Below are positions 42,501-45,830 of a stretch of DNA of 64,000 nucleotides, piece after piece; within the stretch, counting starts at the first letter, position 1; every line of letters starts with the position of its first letter. The translations under genes and the position numbers were made by a program. The stretch lies in assembly GCA_948470475.1 (NCBI GenBank), contig OX419335.1:12770919-12834918 (forward strand). Reading direction: 5' to 3'. The notes beneath the pieces are model-generated. The model was not told the origin of the DNA. It saw only the letters and a program-made list of their open reading frames with translations, and did not search any database. The DNA is from Galaxea fascicularis (Eukaryota; Cnidaria; Anthozoa; Scleractinia; Euphylliidae).

Positions 42501-45492
42501 TGTCAGCAAATATGAGAGCAGCAAAGGAGAGCAAGTTAATTCTTGGGGCAGAATAAAGTGGACATTCAAGAAAAAAATGCTTAACTGACTCATTGTAAAG
42601 CATTTATGCAACATGTTTCCCATTGCATATTTTAGGCAATGTCACATTTAAATGCAGATATCTAGATAACCAACCATTATATTGCAAAAACCTAACAATG
42701 TTTTGTTGATTGATGTCTTGTGAATTATATTGTGCAGTTAGTTCATTCTTCCTGTGGCATTCAATACCCGATGAATTCACTAAAAAAATCACCATGGTTT
42801 TATGGTTTAGTGGCTCCTGGCATTTCGCCAAAAAAAGAAAAAAAAAGAAAAAGTGGCTCAATTACATTTTTATTAAAAACCACAATAATATTATTAAAGT
42901 TTCTATTGATCTATATTGTGTTAAATATTTCTTTGAATTTTTTCCTGAGGGACACCTGTGAAGGTACGAAGTACATGTAACCTTAAAGGCCAAAGAGGAA
43001 AAGATCAACCATGCATCAGATGCAAGTAAATTTAGAGAGCATTGGATTTTATGTCCAAATCATCAGTTAAAGCCATTTTTGCACCAAACCCTAATCAATA
43101 ATCTTTCACATTATTATACTTACAGCCTCATGTGACACAGCTGGACAAAATTTGAATAAAGTACGTATACTTGCTTTTGAGATTGGCAACCAAAAGGTAC
43201 AATGTAAAGTACCTCAATCTATATTCTATAGATATGAATATAATAATTGAGCATGTTAATATTACAATACCAAATTACATACCATTGCACTTGGCAACCA
43301 CTGATTCAAAGTCATCTACAAATGATCTAGCAAAGAGGATAAAAGAGATGGGAAAAAAACCTGTTTCAAGTACAACACAGTAACACCAGTGGCTACAGTT
43401 TACTGGACTTTGTGACAAGACCCTGGTAAGACTTTATAACTCAGTATTCTGAACATAGTTTACTCATATCCTCCCAGGCCAACATACCAGGTAAACCTGT
43501 GTGGAGATAATTCTGATGATGAACTCTACTTGTAAAATTAACATAATATATTATACCAAATCCATATGCAACTTTACCATGTCTCTATACATTCACTGTC
43601 ACAAATAGTTTCCAGTATTATAAATAAAATGTAAGTAACCACGTGAGCTTATCTGTGTACCTTAAGTTACCTTGATTAATGTGACAAAAAGCAATCAATC
43701 CCCCATTTAAGAAAAGCACCTCAAAATAACAAGAAGGCAATAATGAATTGGTTTTTAATGCACCAGATTATCAATGATGATAACTTTACCTTATTTCAAT
43801 AAAACAACTTTGAAGTACTGCCAGTAGCTTCCCATCACTAGACCAAAAGAGGAAAAGAAACCTCATTTCTACACAACAGACTTTCCAAGAGAATTAGACT
43901 GTGGGCAGTCTCTCATTTGCTTTATAATTTGTGGAACGAACGCAATATAATGTACGAACAATGCCAGTCATGAGGGAAAATTGAGACTGCAATGGTTTCA
44001 TACAGCATTTCTGAATCCCTGTGACAGTTTGACAGTTCACTTCATCTATGCCCACCCTGCCTATTTTCAAACATCATACGCAGGTTTCAAAATCCATTGA
44101 AGTGATCATGGCCACGTTTTTCAGTACAAAGATGCAATGAGCGATTCCATGCCAAAATGAAGCCAGTAATTTTGTAAAGCCTTCCGTGTCAGATTTATGA
44201 TGTTTATGTAAGTGTTTGTATAAGAAAAAGCACTTATGGTGAACTTTCAAAAGATCTCTGAACAGCCCAAAACATTGTACATCAACTACACCAGCACGGA
44301 AAATATTATTATGTCTCCTCTCAAAGGGGAGAAGAAACGCATTCTCTGAACTATATTTTTGAGCAGCTTGGATAAACTGTGCTGCAAAGTGACTTGCTTA
44401 GCTGTCATGTGAAGCAAAGATCTAATTTCTGACAAGCTTCTCGGCAATGACCACTTCCAAACCGGACAAAAACAATCATGGCTGGCATATTACAGCACAA
44501 CAGCATTGATTACACTCTTTGTCACAGAATAGCTTTGGCAAATAAGGCTTTAACTTTTCTTTCCTTTTCAAGAAGAGCAAGTATGGCTTGTTCCTGTTCA
44601 ATTTTTAACTTCTATCATAAATTATTTTTCTTGCATCGTATAATGTAAAACGGCAGCCATTGGTTACTGAGTAAGCCCTCGAAATGTTGCTGACTAGTGT
44701 TGATGAATGTTGGTGACAGTTACGCATCATACTTTCATTGACCGACCAATCAAAACACTCCATCACCAGAGTGCCAGGATTCAGCAATGCTGTATGAAAC
44801 CCTTGCAGTCTCTCTTTTCACTCATACTGGCGCCCATGAAACTACCAGCTCACGGATTCGCTGCTTGTATATCATGTTCGTTCCACGGATTTTAGAGCAA
44901 AAGAGAGACAGCTTCCAGTCTAGGAGAGAATCCACAAACAGATCAAGCACTGTCCAAACAACTACGAAGTTAAGACCAATCATAACATTAAAAACAAATG
45001 ATCAAAATATGTACCACGATAGAGCAAACTGCCAGCCAAGGGAACTGTTGATGAGTTTAAACAAATATGCTGGAAGACCAAGGATCTGATTGCTGCCACT
45101 AAAATCAGAAAAAATATCGAAGCATACAGTCATGTAGTTAAACCAAAGAAAGAAAATCTTTTCCCTCAAACATAACATATAGTCTAGATCTAAACCTGGC
45201 ATTCTCACCTTCTGGTGCTCTGAACTCCTCTCAGTACCCACCAAAAGGAGTCTAGAAAACATGGGTTTCAAGGCAGAAAATGAGAATTTATCATCCAAAA
45301 ATTAGACTACCAAAATAATTTACCATAAAACTGACCTTAAATAATCAACCTCTCTTGAAATGAGATCATATTTGTGGAACCATTTAAATTACACACAGTG
45401 TCAGCAAATAGAAGATACATACTTTGTATAACTGTCAAAAACTTTTTTGGTAACGATCCTCTCAACTGGCCAATGTCAAATCCTGTCTTGTT
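3447..45492 (-). CDS. NBAS: NBAS orthologue, gene span of the recognised N-terminal exons (partial)
   Basis: NBAS is a large peripheral membrane protein of the ER. With RINT1 and ZW10 it forms the NRZ tether for Golgi-to-ER retrograde vesicles, and it also has a reported role in nonsense-mediated decay. Fourteen minus-strand exons, listed separately, align in order with the N-terminal WD40-like propeller (Nbas_N) of animal NBAS as I know it. Landmarks in order are DGKLLAVLQ, DDFESVVAKC, FPQWRKLVWSQDC, VVFDLAGELLF, SAELIVINYHG, FSFSSVLPFGI, CGLTAWRILSG, LSPDGTKLAALHFSGTLSIW, DVNWWTEE, SGALAVSS, and LHNLLG then AAHDKGFLILE. Where consecutive exons were both found, donor and acceptor phases agree. 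Introns are 0.1 to 11 kb and hold most of the window's mobile DNA. The first exons, two linker exons and everything after the propeller (including the Sec39-like domain) were not found here. Identity is very likely; exact boundaries come from splice consensus only. Confidence 0.9.
3841..4483 (+). repeat. Dispersed repeat A, copy 1 (about 640 bp)
   Basis: This copy is homologous over its whole length to 10415-11062 in the same orientation. Shared blocks include CAACATTGATTTTTT, TATGTCAGGAATGTA, CTTCATTTTGGAGA, CTCTGCCAAATATTGTTTAA and GGGAACGCAAC. No coding potential or terminal inverted repeats are evident. It is in an NBAS intron, ending 27 bp before an exon. Confidence 0.88.
4510..4565 (-). 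CDS. NBAS: NBAS exon (SGALAVSS)
   Basis: This 56-nt exon has acceptor TTCATTCCTAG and consensus donor GTAAGT. It encodes ALILAHGSGALAVSSTDQ, matching AVTLARCSGALTVSS of vertebrate NBAS. Phases fit both neighbours. It begins 27 bp right of the end of the dispersed repeat at 3841-4483. Confidence 0.93.
5597..5627. repeat. Poly-T / poly-G run
   Basis: An uninterrupted T run is followed directly by a G run. It is simple low-complexity sequence in an NBAS intron. Similar C or G runs occur at about 10258-10273 and 31675-31693. Confidence 0.9.
6063..6109 (-). CDS. NBAS: NBAS exon (LVDVNWWTEE)
   Basis: This 47-nt exon has acceptor TGACATTTAG and donor GTAACT. It encodes LSFCGLVDVNWWTEE, matching ESFYPLIDVNWWSD of vertebrate NBAS. 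The preceding NPDW-type linker exon was not found between here and 11793, a stretch that contains the 3.6-kb Polinton-like insertion. Confidence 0.88.
6945..7424 (-). pseudogene. Polinton-type DNA polymerase N-terminal remnant (proline-rich)
   Basis: Read on the minus strand and across at least two frameshifts, this stretch starts with a helical segment (MENRKNLIRQLLSNLTHQEL). It then has three proline-rich repeats of the KPxPTPRK type near 7285, 7235 and 7150, and a segment with EMRGFKFVE near 6990. From memory this order occurs at the N-terminus of large Polinton/adintovirus-type polypeptides that continue into a B-family polymerase. The polymerase domain itself is absent here. Assignment is tentative and the copy is broken. 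Confidence 0.5.
8077..8604 (-). CDS. BRO-N domain protein with nuclease-like C-terminus (truncated)
   Basis: This is a minus-strand open stretch of about 175 codons with no in-frame ATG at its start (it opens with TTG at 8604), so the true start is unknown. Residues about 40-95 (YITEPGFYQLIFKSRLPLAE, then FQDWVYSHVLP) match the BRO-N fold of large DNA viruses and Polinton-like elements. Residues about 110-150 (LHYKVVNYIKKY, GENQDTSYKR, KGYQKGQPDVII) resemble a PD-(D/E)xK-type nuclease module found fused to BRO-N. The nuclease is cut short by an ATGT microsatellite read as an IHTY repeat. Probably inactive. Confidence 0.65.
   Translation of the reverse strand: MNKRNCRVTRLSITNETIRIHVSEKYKKFLWVENLYPKRKAIYITEPGFYQLIFKSRLPLAEIFQDWVYSHVLPSTRKYGSYQLLFKNPFNNCFKTENEADLHYKVVNYIKKYYKQAFIMSGYLGENQDTSYKRLDSYKKGYQKGQPDVIIYIHTYIHTYIHFISTRIIRVALLS
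8121..8152. repeat. (GTAT)n microsatellite ending an inserted retroposon tail
   Basis: About eight GTAT units follow AATAAAGT on the plus strand, the same arrangement as at 57890-57913. This suggests the 3' tail of an inserted ATGT-tailed retroposon, which interrupted the BRO-nuclease gene. Confidence 0.6.
8932..9506 (+). pseudogene. Penelope-like element 3' end with GIY-YIG endonuclease domain
   Basis: One frame from 8932 to 9297 reads PVFKSRKICEVLKMWKPKP and then CDAEYVGYTSRHLHQHI, KHLKNNHG and FSVLKKCNGKLDCPMYEML. This is the GIY-YIG domain at the C-terminus of Penelope-like retroelements: the expected GIY-type YVGYTSR start, the conserved His-containing helix and a terminal Glu helix. 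It is followed by the tail containing GAAACGTTGTGTAA at 9417. 5'-truncated, inserted in the Polinton-like element. The domain frame itself is intact over 120 codons. Confidence 0.82.
10415..11062 (+). repeat. Dispersed repeat A, copy 2 (about 650 bp)
   Basis: This is the second copy of the repeat at 3841-4483, in direct orientation 6.6 kb away. Divergence is moderate, with small indels (for example a 14-base insertion CGCCCATAGTTTGA near 10733). Homology stops abruptly at both ends, as expected of a transposed non-autonomous unit. Confidence 0.88.
11117..11160 (-). pseudogene. Degenerate partial copy of the NBAS SPDG exon
   Basis: About 41 bases on the minus strand resemble the first third of the NBAS exon at 11793-11921 (GGTATGGTGCACATCGCC versus GGTGTAGTGCATATGGCG, then a shared TCTCCAGATGG). 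A one-base insertion before the shared block breaks the frame and no splice acceptor precedes it. It is probably an old local duplication of the exon; chance similarity is not excluded. Confidence 0.5.
11447..11690. mobile_element. MITE with 41-bp TIRs (GGGCCC-type)
   Basis: The left end CCTGGGCCCAGTTGTTCGAA and the right end are inverted copies. The arms continue through GATTAACCTAATCCAGGATT versus GATTAATGCTAATCCAAGAC. The total is 244 bp with no coding capacity. A target duplication is not evident. In an NBAS intron, 100 bp from an exon. Confidence 0.85.
11793..11921 (-). CDS. NBAS: NBAS exon (LSPDGTKLAALHFSGTLSIW)
   Basis: This 129-nt exon (43 codons, phase 0 at both ends) has acceptor TTCCTATTTAG and donor GTATGC. 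It encodes DGVVHMALSPDG, then TKLAALHFSGTLSIWQLPSL, matching MSLSPDGMLLAAIHFSGKLSIWAIPSL of vertebrate NBAS, a classic propeller blade. A frameshifted partial look-alike lies at 11117-11160. Confidence 0.95.
12327..12429. repeat. Palindromic MITE-like unit
   Basis: GTAATTGCATG ... GTAAAATTAAGGATT on the left is inverted as AATCCTCAATTTTACT ... CATGCAATTAC on the right. The arms are about 35 bp with two interruptions, around a 30-bp loop. Confidence 0.75.
13990..14200 (+). repeat. Degenerate tandem repeat, unit about 30 bp
   Basis: About seven imperfect copies follow the pattern CTTGGCRTGTGTCGCCTGCYAG followed by TTTGTTTT. The best preserved copies are at 14020-14140 and 14165-14195. No open reading frame is consistent across it. 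Confidence 0.75.
14530..14829. mobile_element. hAT-like MITE with CAGGGTTTG termini and internal CAAGGACTTT repeats
   Basis: It begins CAGGGTTTGTACAC and ends GCGTGCAAACCCTG in inverted orientation. Multiple TTCAAGGACTTTTCAAGGCC-like subterminal motifs lie near both ends. CAGGG termini and repeated subterminal motifs suit hAT. The flanks share ATATTA / ACATTA (6 bp, one mismatch) rather than a clean 8-bp duplication, so the superfamily is unsure. It abuts the Penelope fragment on its right. Confidence 0.75.
14830..15433 (+). pseudogene. Penelope-like element 3' end (second lineage), one frameshift
   Basis: From 14836 one frame reads NVKIAVLATGFAVIPYIRGV, then IKRVLSSHSVKVAQKPFQTL, IFAKPKD and YSIPCNDCDHEYIRQTKRQL. 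This is the linker and GIY-YIG region of a Penelope-like element, with a Cys pair before the tyrosine. Near 15175 the frame shifts to WDNSKIITTN and YHQRLCLEAWHINSA, with a stop at 15349. The tail CTGATGAAGACACTAGACGG plus CGAAACG follows at 15398-15427. It differs clearly from the copy at 8932. Confidence 0.85.
15440..16570. other. Unassigned stretch
   Basis: A plus-strand open stretch at 15417-15857 (146 codons) is rich in hydrophobic and proline residues. It has no family I recognise and is followed by frameshifted sequence. G/C runs occur at 15880-15910 and 16296-16304. No reliable gene. Confidence 0.3.
16572..16643 (-). repeat. tRNA-derived SINE head
   Basis: The minus strand contains A-box-like TAACTCAGAGGTAGAGCA and B-box-like GGTTTGATTCC at tRNA spacing, followed by CTAGGGAC. 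The acceptor stem is not complementary. It immediately precedes the LINE at 16690. Confidence 0.65.
16690..19703 (+). mobile_element. Near-complete APE-type LINE (CR1/jockey group) with one in-frame stop
   Basis: A single frame runs from about 16690 to the stop at 19523-19525, broken only by TAA at 16994-16996. Domains in order: apurinic endonuclease (VVGVSETWL, GGGVGIYLR, VGCVYRPPNQN, VMGDFNLDLL, LSDHLPVF) over about 250 residues; then reverse transcriptase (YRPISLLPNFSKFFEKVMYN, FGFRKNHSTSHVL, GIFLDLSKAFDTL, GVPQGSILGPLFF and the catalytic LLFADDTSIF); then the thumb with FLGV; and a C-terminal PKIWNSLPV motif. The 3' UTR of about 180 bp ends in AATAAACAAATAAACAA at 19687-19703. The 5' end is truncated near the start of the endonuclease. 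The single stop implies a young copy. Confidence 0.93.
19707..19830. mobile_element. Short MITE with 30-bp TIRs (GTGGTTCAATT)
   Basis: TGTGGTTCAATTATTTTTTA and TCCTTGGT on the left are inverted on the right (19802-19830, ACCAAGGATAAAATTGAACC). About 124 bp in total, immediately downstream of the LINE tail. Confidence 0.85.
19840..21975. other. NBAS intron sequence without recognised exon
   Basis: There is a short direct repeat AACACAACAGGGGTGT at about 19965 and 19996. A CCCCTATTA / TATAAGCC-type low-copy repeat occurs at 21380-21470 and 21800-21870. The NBAS exon expected between 21980 and 11921 was looked for here without success. Confidence 0.35.
21980..22086 (-). CDS. NBAS: NBAS exon (CGLTAWRILSGYPHY)
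   Basis: This 107-nt exon ends at donor GTAATG. Its acceptor is AAACAAGCAG. It encodes SCASTASRCGLTAWRILSGY and PHYNLIEDEGTKLFK, matching SSCGLSAWRVLSGSPYYK. The next NBAS exon I could find is 10 kb away at 11921, and a linker exon expected between them was not found. Confidence 0.92.
22563..22681 (-). CDS. NBAS: NBAS exon (FSFSSVLPFGICSVVYHP)
   Basis: This 119-nt exon has acceptor CCATTTTGCAG and donor GTCAAG. It encodes PTNGFQEKHSFSFSSVLPFG and continues to YHPQHKVLIVGS, matching the QESHCFSFSSHYPHGI..YHPGHRLLLVGG segment of vertebrate NBAS. The donor was chosen because it alone gives the phase required by the next exon. Confidence 0.93.
22791..22847 (-). CDS. NBAS: NBAS exon (SAELIVINYHG)
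   Basis: This 57-nt exon has acceptor CTTTTTCTCTTCAG and donor GTAGAC. It encodes SAELIVINYHGSLKNYLV and is nearly identical in pattern to SAELLVINYRGELRSYLV of vertebrate NBAS. It is one of the strongest diagnostic exons. Confidence 0.95.
23134..23204 (+). repeat. tRNA-derived SINE head
   Basis: CCAGTTACTCAGTGGTTACA at the A-box position and GGGTTCAAATCCCACC at the B-box/T-arm position have tRNA-like spacing; the T-arm pairs. The acceptor stem is not complementary, so this is a SINE head or tRNA pseudogene. Confidence 0.65.
23536..23615 (-). CDS. NBAS: NBAS exon (LSDCITGLVFIEHK)
   Basis: This 80-nt exon has acceptor TTGTTTTCAG and donor GTAAGT. It encodes TVGTLPSDLSDCITGLVF and then IEHKHSSQ, matching GDLSYAIAGLIFLEYKASAQW. 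Phase 0 at its start and phase 2 at its end fit both neighbours. Confidence 0.92.
23640..24105 (+). pseudogene. Penelope-like element 3' end, heavily decayed
   Basis: With several stops, one frame reads VKPPIVNQQCIVYQFKCNLG, GYVSYTFGHLHEQVVGHKRK and then a KIDCLIKEMLFIRKLKPD segment, homologous to the GIY-YIG end at 8932-9297. The tail with GTCATGTCAACACTGAAATG follows at 24067. Clearly older than the 8932 copy. Confidence 0.8.
24227..24250. repeat. Small palindrome CAGTGCATGC / GCATGCACTG
   Basis: Perfect 10-bp arms around a 4-base loop, in a GCATGC/TACATGCATAC-rich stretch (24125-24260). Confidence 0.8.
25639..26930. mobile_element. 1.3-kb non-autonomous TIR element rich in TTGGG/CCCAA motifs
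   Basis: The left end CATCACAGGAAAA ... TTCCCAA is inverted at the right end (26900-26930). The two subterminal blocks (25661-25925 and 26490-26910) hold roughly thirty TTGGG or CCCAA pentamers, on both strands. The 550-bp centre lacks them. Clustered subterminal motifs are typical of transposase-binding sites. There is no coding capacity and no clear target duplication. Confidence 0.7.
27014..27600 (+). pseudogene. RTE-like LINE C-terminal remnant with (TAG)n tail
   Basis: An open frame from about 27014 to 27566 reads RRAQAWKVLHDMKKIWKSRL, SVLLYGCETWSL, YTRMLRMVLNVSW, RARRMGLAGHCVCHPEL and RGRPATTYIDTLRRDTGL. This is the domain after the reverse transcriptase of RTE-like non-LTR elements. 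It ends in a (TAG)n run at 27576-27600, as such elements end in short repeats. The RT itself is missing (5' truncation). Confidence 0.88.
28979..29036 (-). CDS. NBAS: NBAS exon (VVFDLAGELLFTIPR)
   Basis: This 58-nt exon has acceptor TTTGTCATAG and consensus donor GTGAGC. It encodes CGEIVVFDLAGELLFTIPR, equivalent to GTVRVFDLMGSELFVIS of vertebrate NBAS. It completes a serine codon begun in the exon at 40079 although 11 kb of intron, including the Harbinger locus, lies between them. Confidence 0.92.
30316..30444. mobile_element. Palindromic MITE, 56-bp arms
   Basis: GGGGCCGGTTCCTGAAAGGT ... GTGCCTTATT is repeated inverted with only two mismatches over 56 bp around a loop of about 17 bp. It would form a long hairpin if transcribed. 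No coding capacity. Confidence 0.93.
30834..30896. repeat. Short palindromic element, 29-bp arms
   Basis: CAGTAAAATGAGGTGGCAAA and GAGGGACAA on the left pair with TTGTCCCTATTTGTCGCC and TTATTTTACTG on the right, with three mismatches. Total 63 bp. Confidence 0.85.
31141..31254 (+). pseudogene. Myb/SANT-like Harbinger partner gene, exon with in-frame stop
   Basis: Acceptor TTATTCTTTAG and donor GTAAAA bound 38 codons: VKKRWEDLPASVKKKGRH, then VTDLK, a TAA (31222-31224) and QAMEILPDDE. The VKKRWEDL..SVKKK helix is the third helix of the SANT/Myb-like domain of the Harbinger accessory protein, which brings the transposase to the nucleus and DNA. Its N-terminal exon was not found. Confidence 0.6.
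32145..33245 (+). repeat. Dispersed repeat B, copy 1 (about 1.1 kb)
   Basis: Homologous in the same orientation to 41195-42110. Shared blocks: GCATGTGGCTACTGCTT / ACATGTGGCTACTGCTT, TTGCNTNCAATTTTTATTTC, TTTGCATAGTAAC, GATGTTTATCA, CAAAGGTAAATCAC and a terminal GTAGCCACAAAAA. The inverted GTGGCTAC and GTAGCCAC ends suggest a non-autonomous DNA element. A (CACT)n run lies at 33171-33198. The open stretch at 32840-33238 is not conserved in copy 2, so probably not a gene. Confidence 0.75.
33246..34400. other. Interior of the Harbinger candidate, nothing firm
   Basis: An open plus-strand stretch 33296-33478 (MWDFLKLANNARTISKDLRW...) sits just right of repeat B but has no recognised domain or clean splice sites. 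No other feature is seen. Confidence 0.3.
34407..34511 (+). CDS. Myb/SANT-like Harbinger partner gene, acidic/basic linker exon
   Basis: 35 codons, phase 0, acceptor TTATTTTCTAG and donor GTTGGT. The sequence goes from acidic (REVQEVEEDDIVEV) to basic (TSKRRRKKT), a nuclear-localisation-like stretch before a coiled coil, as in Harbinger accessory proteins. Confidence 0.6.
34634..34721 (+). CDS. Myb/SANT-like Harbinger partner gene, coiled-coil exon
   Basis: Acceptor CATGATTTCAG and donor GTAATT bound YFEVVTKYHKMKMEKMKLER and ELLTKKHKE, a strongly charged helix of the kind that ends these accessory proteins. A possible last exon follows acceptor TATATTTCAG near 37870, after the L1-like insertion, giving only a few residues and a stop. 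Confidence 0.58.
35310..35520. mobile_element. MITE with 75-bp TIRs and TA target duplication
   Basis: GACGTATTCGGCTAACGTGT ... GATTCATTTGGGAGGT on the left is inverted on the right (35445-35520), about 85% identical. TA lies on both sides (35308-35309, 35521-35522), fitting a Tc1/mariner-type MITE. It is in the Myb-like gene's last intron. Confidence 0.88.
35647..37705 (+). mobile_element. L1/Tx1-like LINE insertion, 5'-truncated, with target site duplication
   Basis: AGTCAGATG occurs at 35638-35646 and at 37706-37714, both preceded by an A-rich run, so the duplication and both ends are visible. The protein reads GFGPEFIRWVKTLYSNIQS, ERGVRQGDP then, after a one-base deletion near 35803, FVIAVETLAIAIRQN and the catalytic QYADDTTAVL. 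A long thumb region follows. A second frameshift near 37100 leads to IGYIPDDKCSFCKSE, HVFFNCRHARHFW, the L1-type C-terminal zinc knuckle. The tail is AATAAAATTATTATTATTA plus A-run (37676-37703). Nested in the Harbinger candidate. Confidence 0.93.
38090..38608 (-). CDS. HARBI1-like transposase, exon 3 (DDE nuclease domain)
   Basis: 172 codons from acceptor CTTATTTGCAG to stop at 38090; with exons 1 and 2 the protein is 297 residues, shorter than the roughly 350 of HARBI1. The DDE_Tnp_4 fold is clear: FYAIAGFPKVVGAIVGTLIP, YHAINVMALCNADMKFTNLV, VHNSAVF, GWLLGDRGYALQPYLMTPL and NIIERSFGVLNQRFRYL. The family's first catalytic Asp (GAIDGTH) is Val here and the second (HDS) is Asn; the Glu (IERSFG) remains. 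The C-terminus stops about 40 residues early. Likely catalytically dead, or retained for binding only. Confidence 0.88.
   Translation of the reverse strand, partial: ETRRDFYAIAGFPKVVGAIVGTLIPIKAPSKEEHLYVCHKGYHAINVMALCNADMKFTNLVAKWHGAVHNSAVFNASSLQQHMESRQREGWLLGDRGYALQPYLMTPLNPEKVGTSGEENYQRSNTKTRNIIERSFGVLNQRFRYLDFLGGLIQFSPGCCCNIMFHFFNFAQ
39166..39336 (-). CDS. HARBI1-like transposase, exon 2 (helix-turn-helix)
   Basis: 57 codons, phase 0 at both ends, acceptor CAACTCTTTTAG and donor GTAAAT. VLTALRYYASGSFPKVVRDM, MGISKAST and CLLANDWIKFPTTFEEL match the conserved DNA-binding segment of HARBI1 proteins (ALRFYASGSFQ..VGD..G.S..T). Confidence 0.87.
39453..39656 (-). CDS. HARBI1-like transposase, exon 1
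   Basis: ATG at 39656 opens MAAAGVLFMP; 68 codons run to consensus donor GTGAGT. It contains the helical N-terminal region (RTEVIERYRLSPERIEWLVN, LRRNTNRNCPLIPETQ) that precedes the helix-turn-helix in HARBI1-family proteins. Only about 95 bp separate the ATG from the inverted terminus, normal for Harbinger. Confidence 0.85.
39841..39996 (+). repeat. Tandem duplication, 2 x 78 bp
   Basis: AAGGCAAGCCTAACTGAGTG ... TGTTCTAGTCT is repeated head to tail with only two base differences (C/T at both). Recent, and 83 bp from the NBAS exon at 40079. Confidence 0.97.
40079..40154 (-). CDS. NBAS: NBAS exon (PQWRKLVWSQDCSML)
   Basis: This 76-nt exon has acceptor TTATTTTCAG and donor GTATGT. It encodes DKDNFPQWRKLVWSQDCSML and a few further residues, matching the PQWRRVAWSYDCTLLA segment of vertebrate NBAS. 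It lies about 300 bp outside the right end of the candidate Harbinger element and next to a 78-bp tandem duplication. Confidence 0.92.
40297..40531. mobile_element. Palindromic MITE with about 95-bp arms
   Basis: Left arm GACAGAGCAAAAATGGCACG ... AACAGTGAACTTTTA is inverted at 40437-40515 almost perfectly; outer AAGGGC / GGCCCTT bases extend the pairing. The centre is about 45 bp. No coding capacity. Confidence 0.92.
40791..40960. mobile_element. Palindromic MITE, 76-bp arms, TA target duplication
   Basis: GGCCATTTCTGAGTTCATGT ... GCGAAGTTTTTGT is inverted at the right, with few mismatches. TA flanks both sides (40789-40790, 40961-40962). Tc1/mariner-type MITE. Confidence 0.92.
41195..42110 (+). 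repeat. Dispersed repeat B, copy 2 (about 0.9 kb)
   Basis: Direct-orientation counterpart of 32145-33245, 9 kb away. Its inverted termini are better preserved: TGTGGCTACTG at 41222 and CAGTAGCCACA ending at 42108. It lies in an NBAS intron outside the Harbinger element. Confidence 0.75.
42190..42623 (-). pseudogene. LINE C-terminal remnant
   Basis: The minus strand from 42603 reads ESVKHFFLECPLYSAPRINL, FADRWSSMSKAQIVSVFLFG and FFHVQSFISDSKRF, the far C-terminal segment (H..ECP..Y) of an L1/CR1-group reverse transcriptase polyprotein. An A-rich AATAAAAAATAAA tail lies at 42160-42190 on that strand's 3' side. The rest of the element is absent. Confidence 0.75.
42630..43280. other. NBAS intron, nothing recognised
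   Basis: AT-rich, with an A/G run (42825-42850, AAAAAAGAAAAAAAAAGAAA). No exon or element could be supported. Confidence 0.4.
43283..43326 (-). CDS. NBAS: NBAS exon (DDFESVVAKC)
   Basis: This 44-nt exon has an acceptor with a pyrimidine tract ending CTTTGCTAG and a GTATGT donor. It encodes SFVDDFESVVAKCN, corresponding to the RSAKDDFTSIIGKC region of human NBAS. The split arginine before it and split valine after it complete correctly with the flanking exons. Confidence 0.88.
43790..43837 (-). CDS. NBAS: NBAS exon (DGKLLAVLQ)
   Basis: This 48-nt exon has a CTTTTGGTCTAG acceptor and a GTAAAG donor. It encodes DGKLLAVLQSCFIEI and starts and ends mid-codon in phases that fit both neighbours. 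It corresponds to NGKLLAAVQ..CVEIR of vertebrate NBAS, a propeller blade strand. Confidence 0.85.
43897..44920. mobile_element. 1.0-kb TIR element with TA target duplication
   Basis: GACTGTGGGCAGTCTCTCAT ... GTGGAACGAACGCAATATAA on the left is inverted at 44860-44920 (about 75-80% identity over 60 bp). TA flanks both sides (43895-43896, 44921-44922). No transposase frame; non-autonomous. Lies in the NBAS intron between the exons at 43790 and 45015. Confidence 0.78.
45015..45044 (-). CDS. NBAS: NBAS candidate micro-exon (LGWQFALS)
   Basis: This is a 30-nt exon between ACAG and a GTACAT donor. It reads SLGWQFALS and joins in frame to DGKLLAVLQ of the next exon, matching the W-x-L-x-L-x-S-N-G-K-L-L-A pattern in animal NBAS. 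Its small size makes it less certain than its neighbours. Confidence 0.6.
45419..45492 (-). CDS. NBAS: NBAS candidate exon (most N-terminal found)
   Basis: The acceptor TTTTTTAG is followed by an open segment whose end reads GSLPKKFLTVIQ. Two overlapping donors exist: GTATGT, ending the exon at 45423, and GTATCT, ending it at 45419. Only the second gives the phase needed by the next exon. The hydrophobic LP..FLTVI segment could correspond to the stretch before the INW motif of vertebrate NBAS, but similarity is weak. Confidence 0.45.
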
Positions 45493-45699
45493 CTAAAAAA
45501 CAAAATATTAACATTTTTTATAATCAACAATGTTAAATACTACTCATTTTATAACATTCTCAGAGGAAAGCAAGCAATAATAAAACAATTTAAACAACAT
45601 TTTGATGTCTGAAAAGGTTATACTAAAGATGAGATGAAATACAGTGAGGCATGCAAAGTGGTCTCTGGTAAATGTTTTGATAATGCGAAGGTGGCCTTG

Positions 45700-45830
45700 A
45701 GATAAGTACTCTAACCATAATTATGTTGTGCATCAAAATGAATTCCTTTTCATAGACCAGGCAGTCCAATTTACTGCAACACTTCTTTAGAATAGAGAAT
45801 TCATCACCATAATGGTCAAACATGTCAAAA
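45700..45830 (-). pseudogene. Penelope-like GIY-YIG C-terminal fragment
   Basis: The minus strand reads DEFSILKKCCSKLDCLVYE, matching YFSVLKKCNGKLDCPMYE of the Penelope-like copy at 8932. Only this terminal helix region is recognisable; about 100-130 bp. A C-rich run (45877-45930, CCCCCTCCCCTCC type) follows to the right. Confidence 0.6.
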
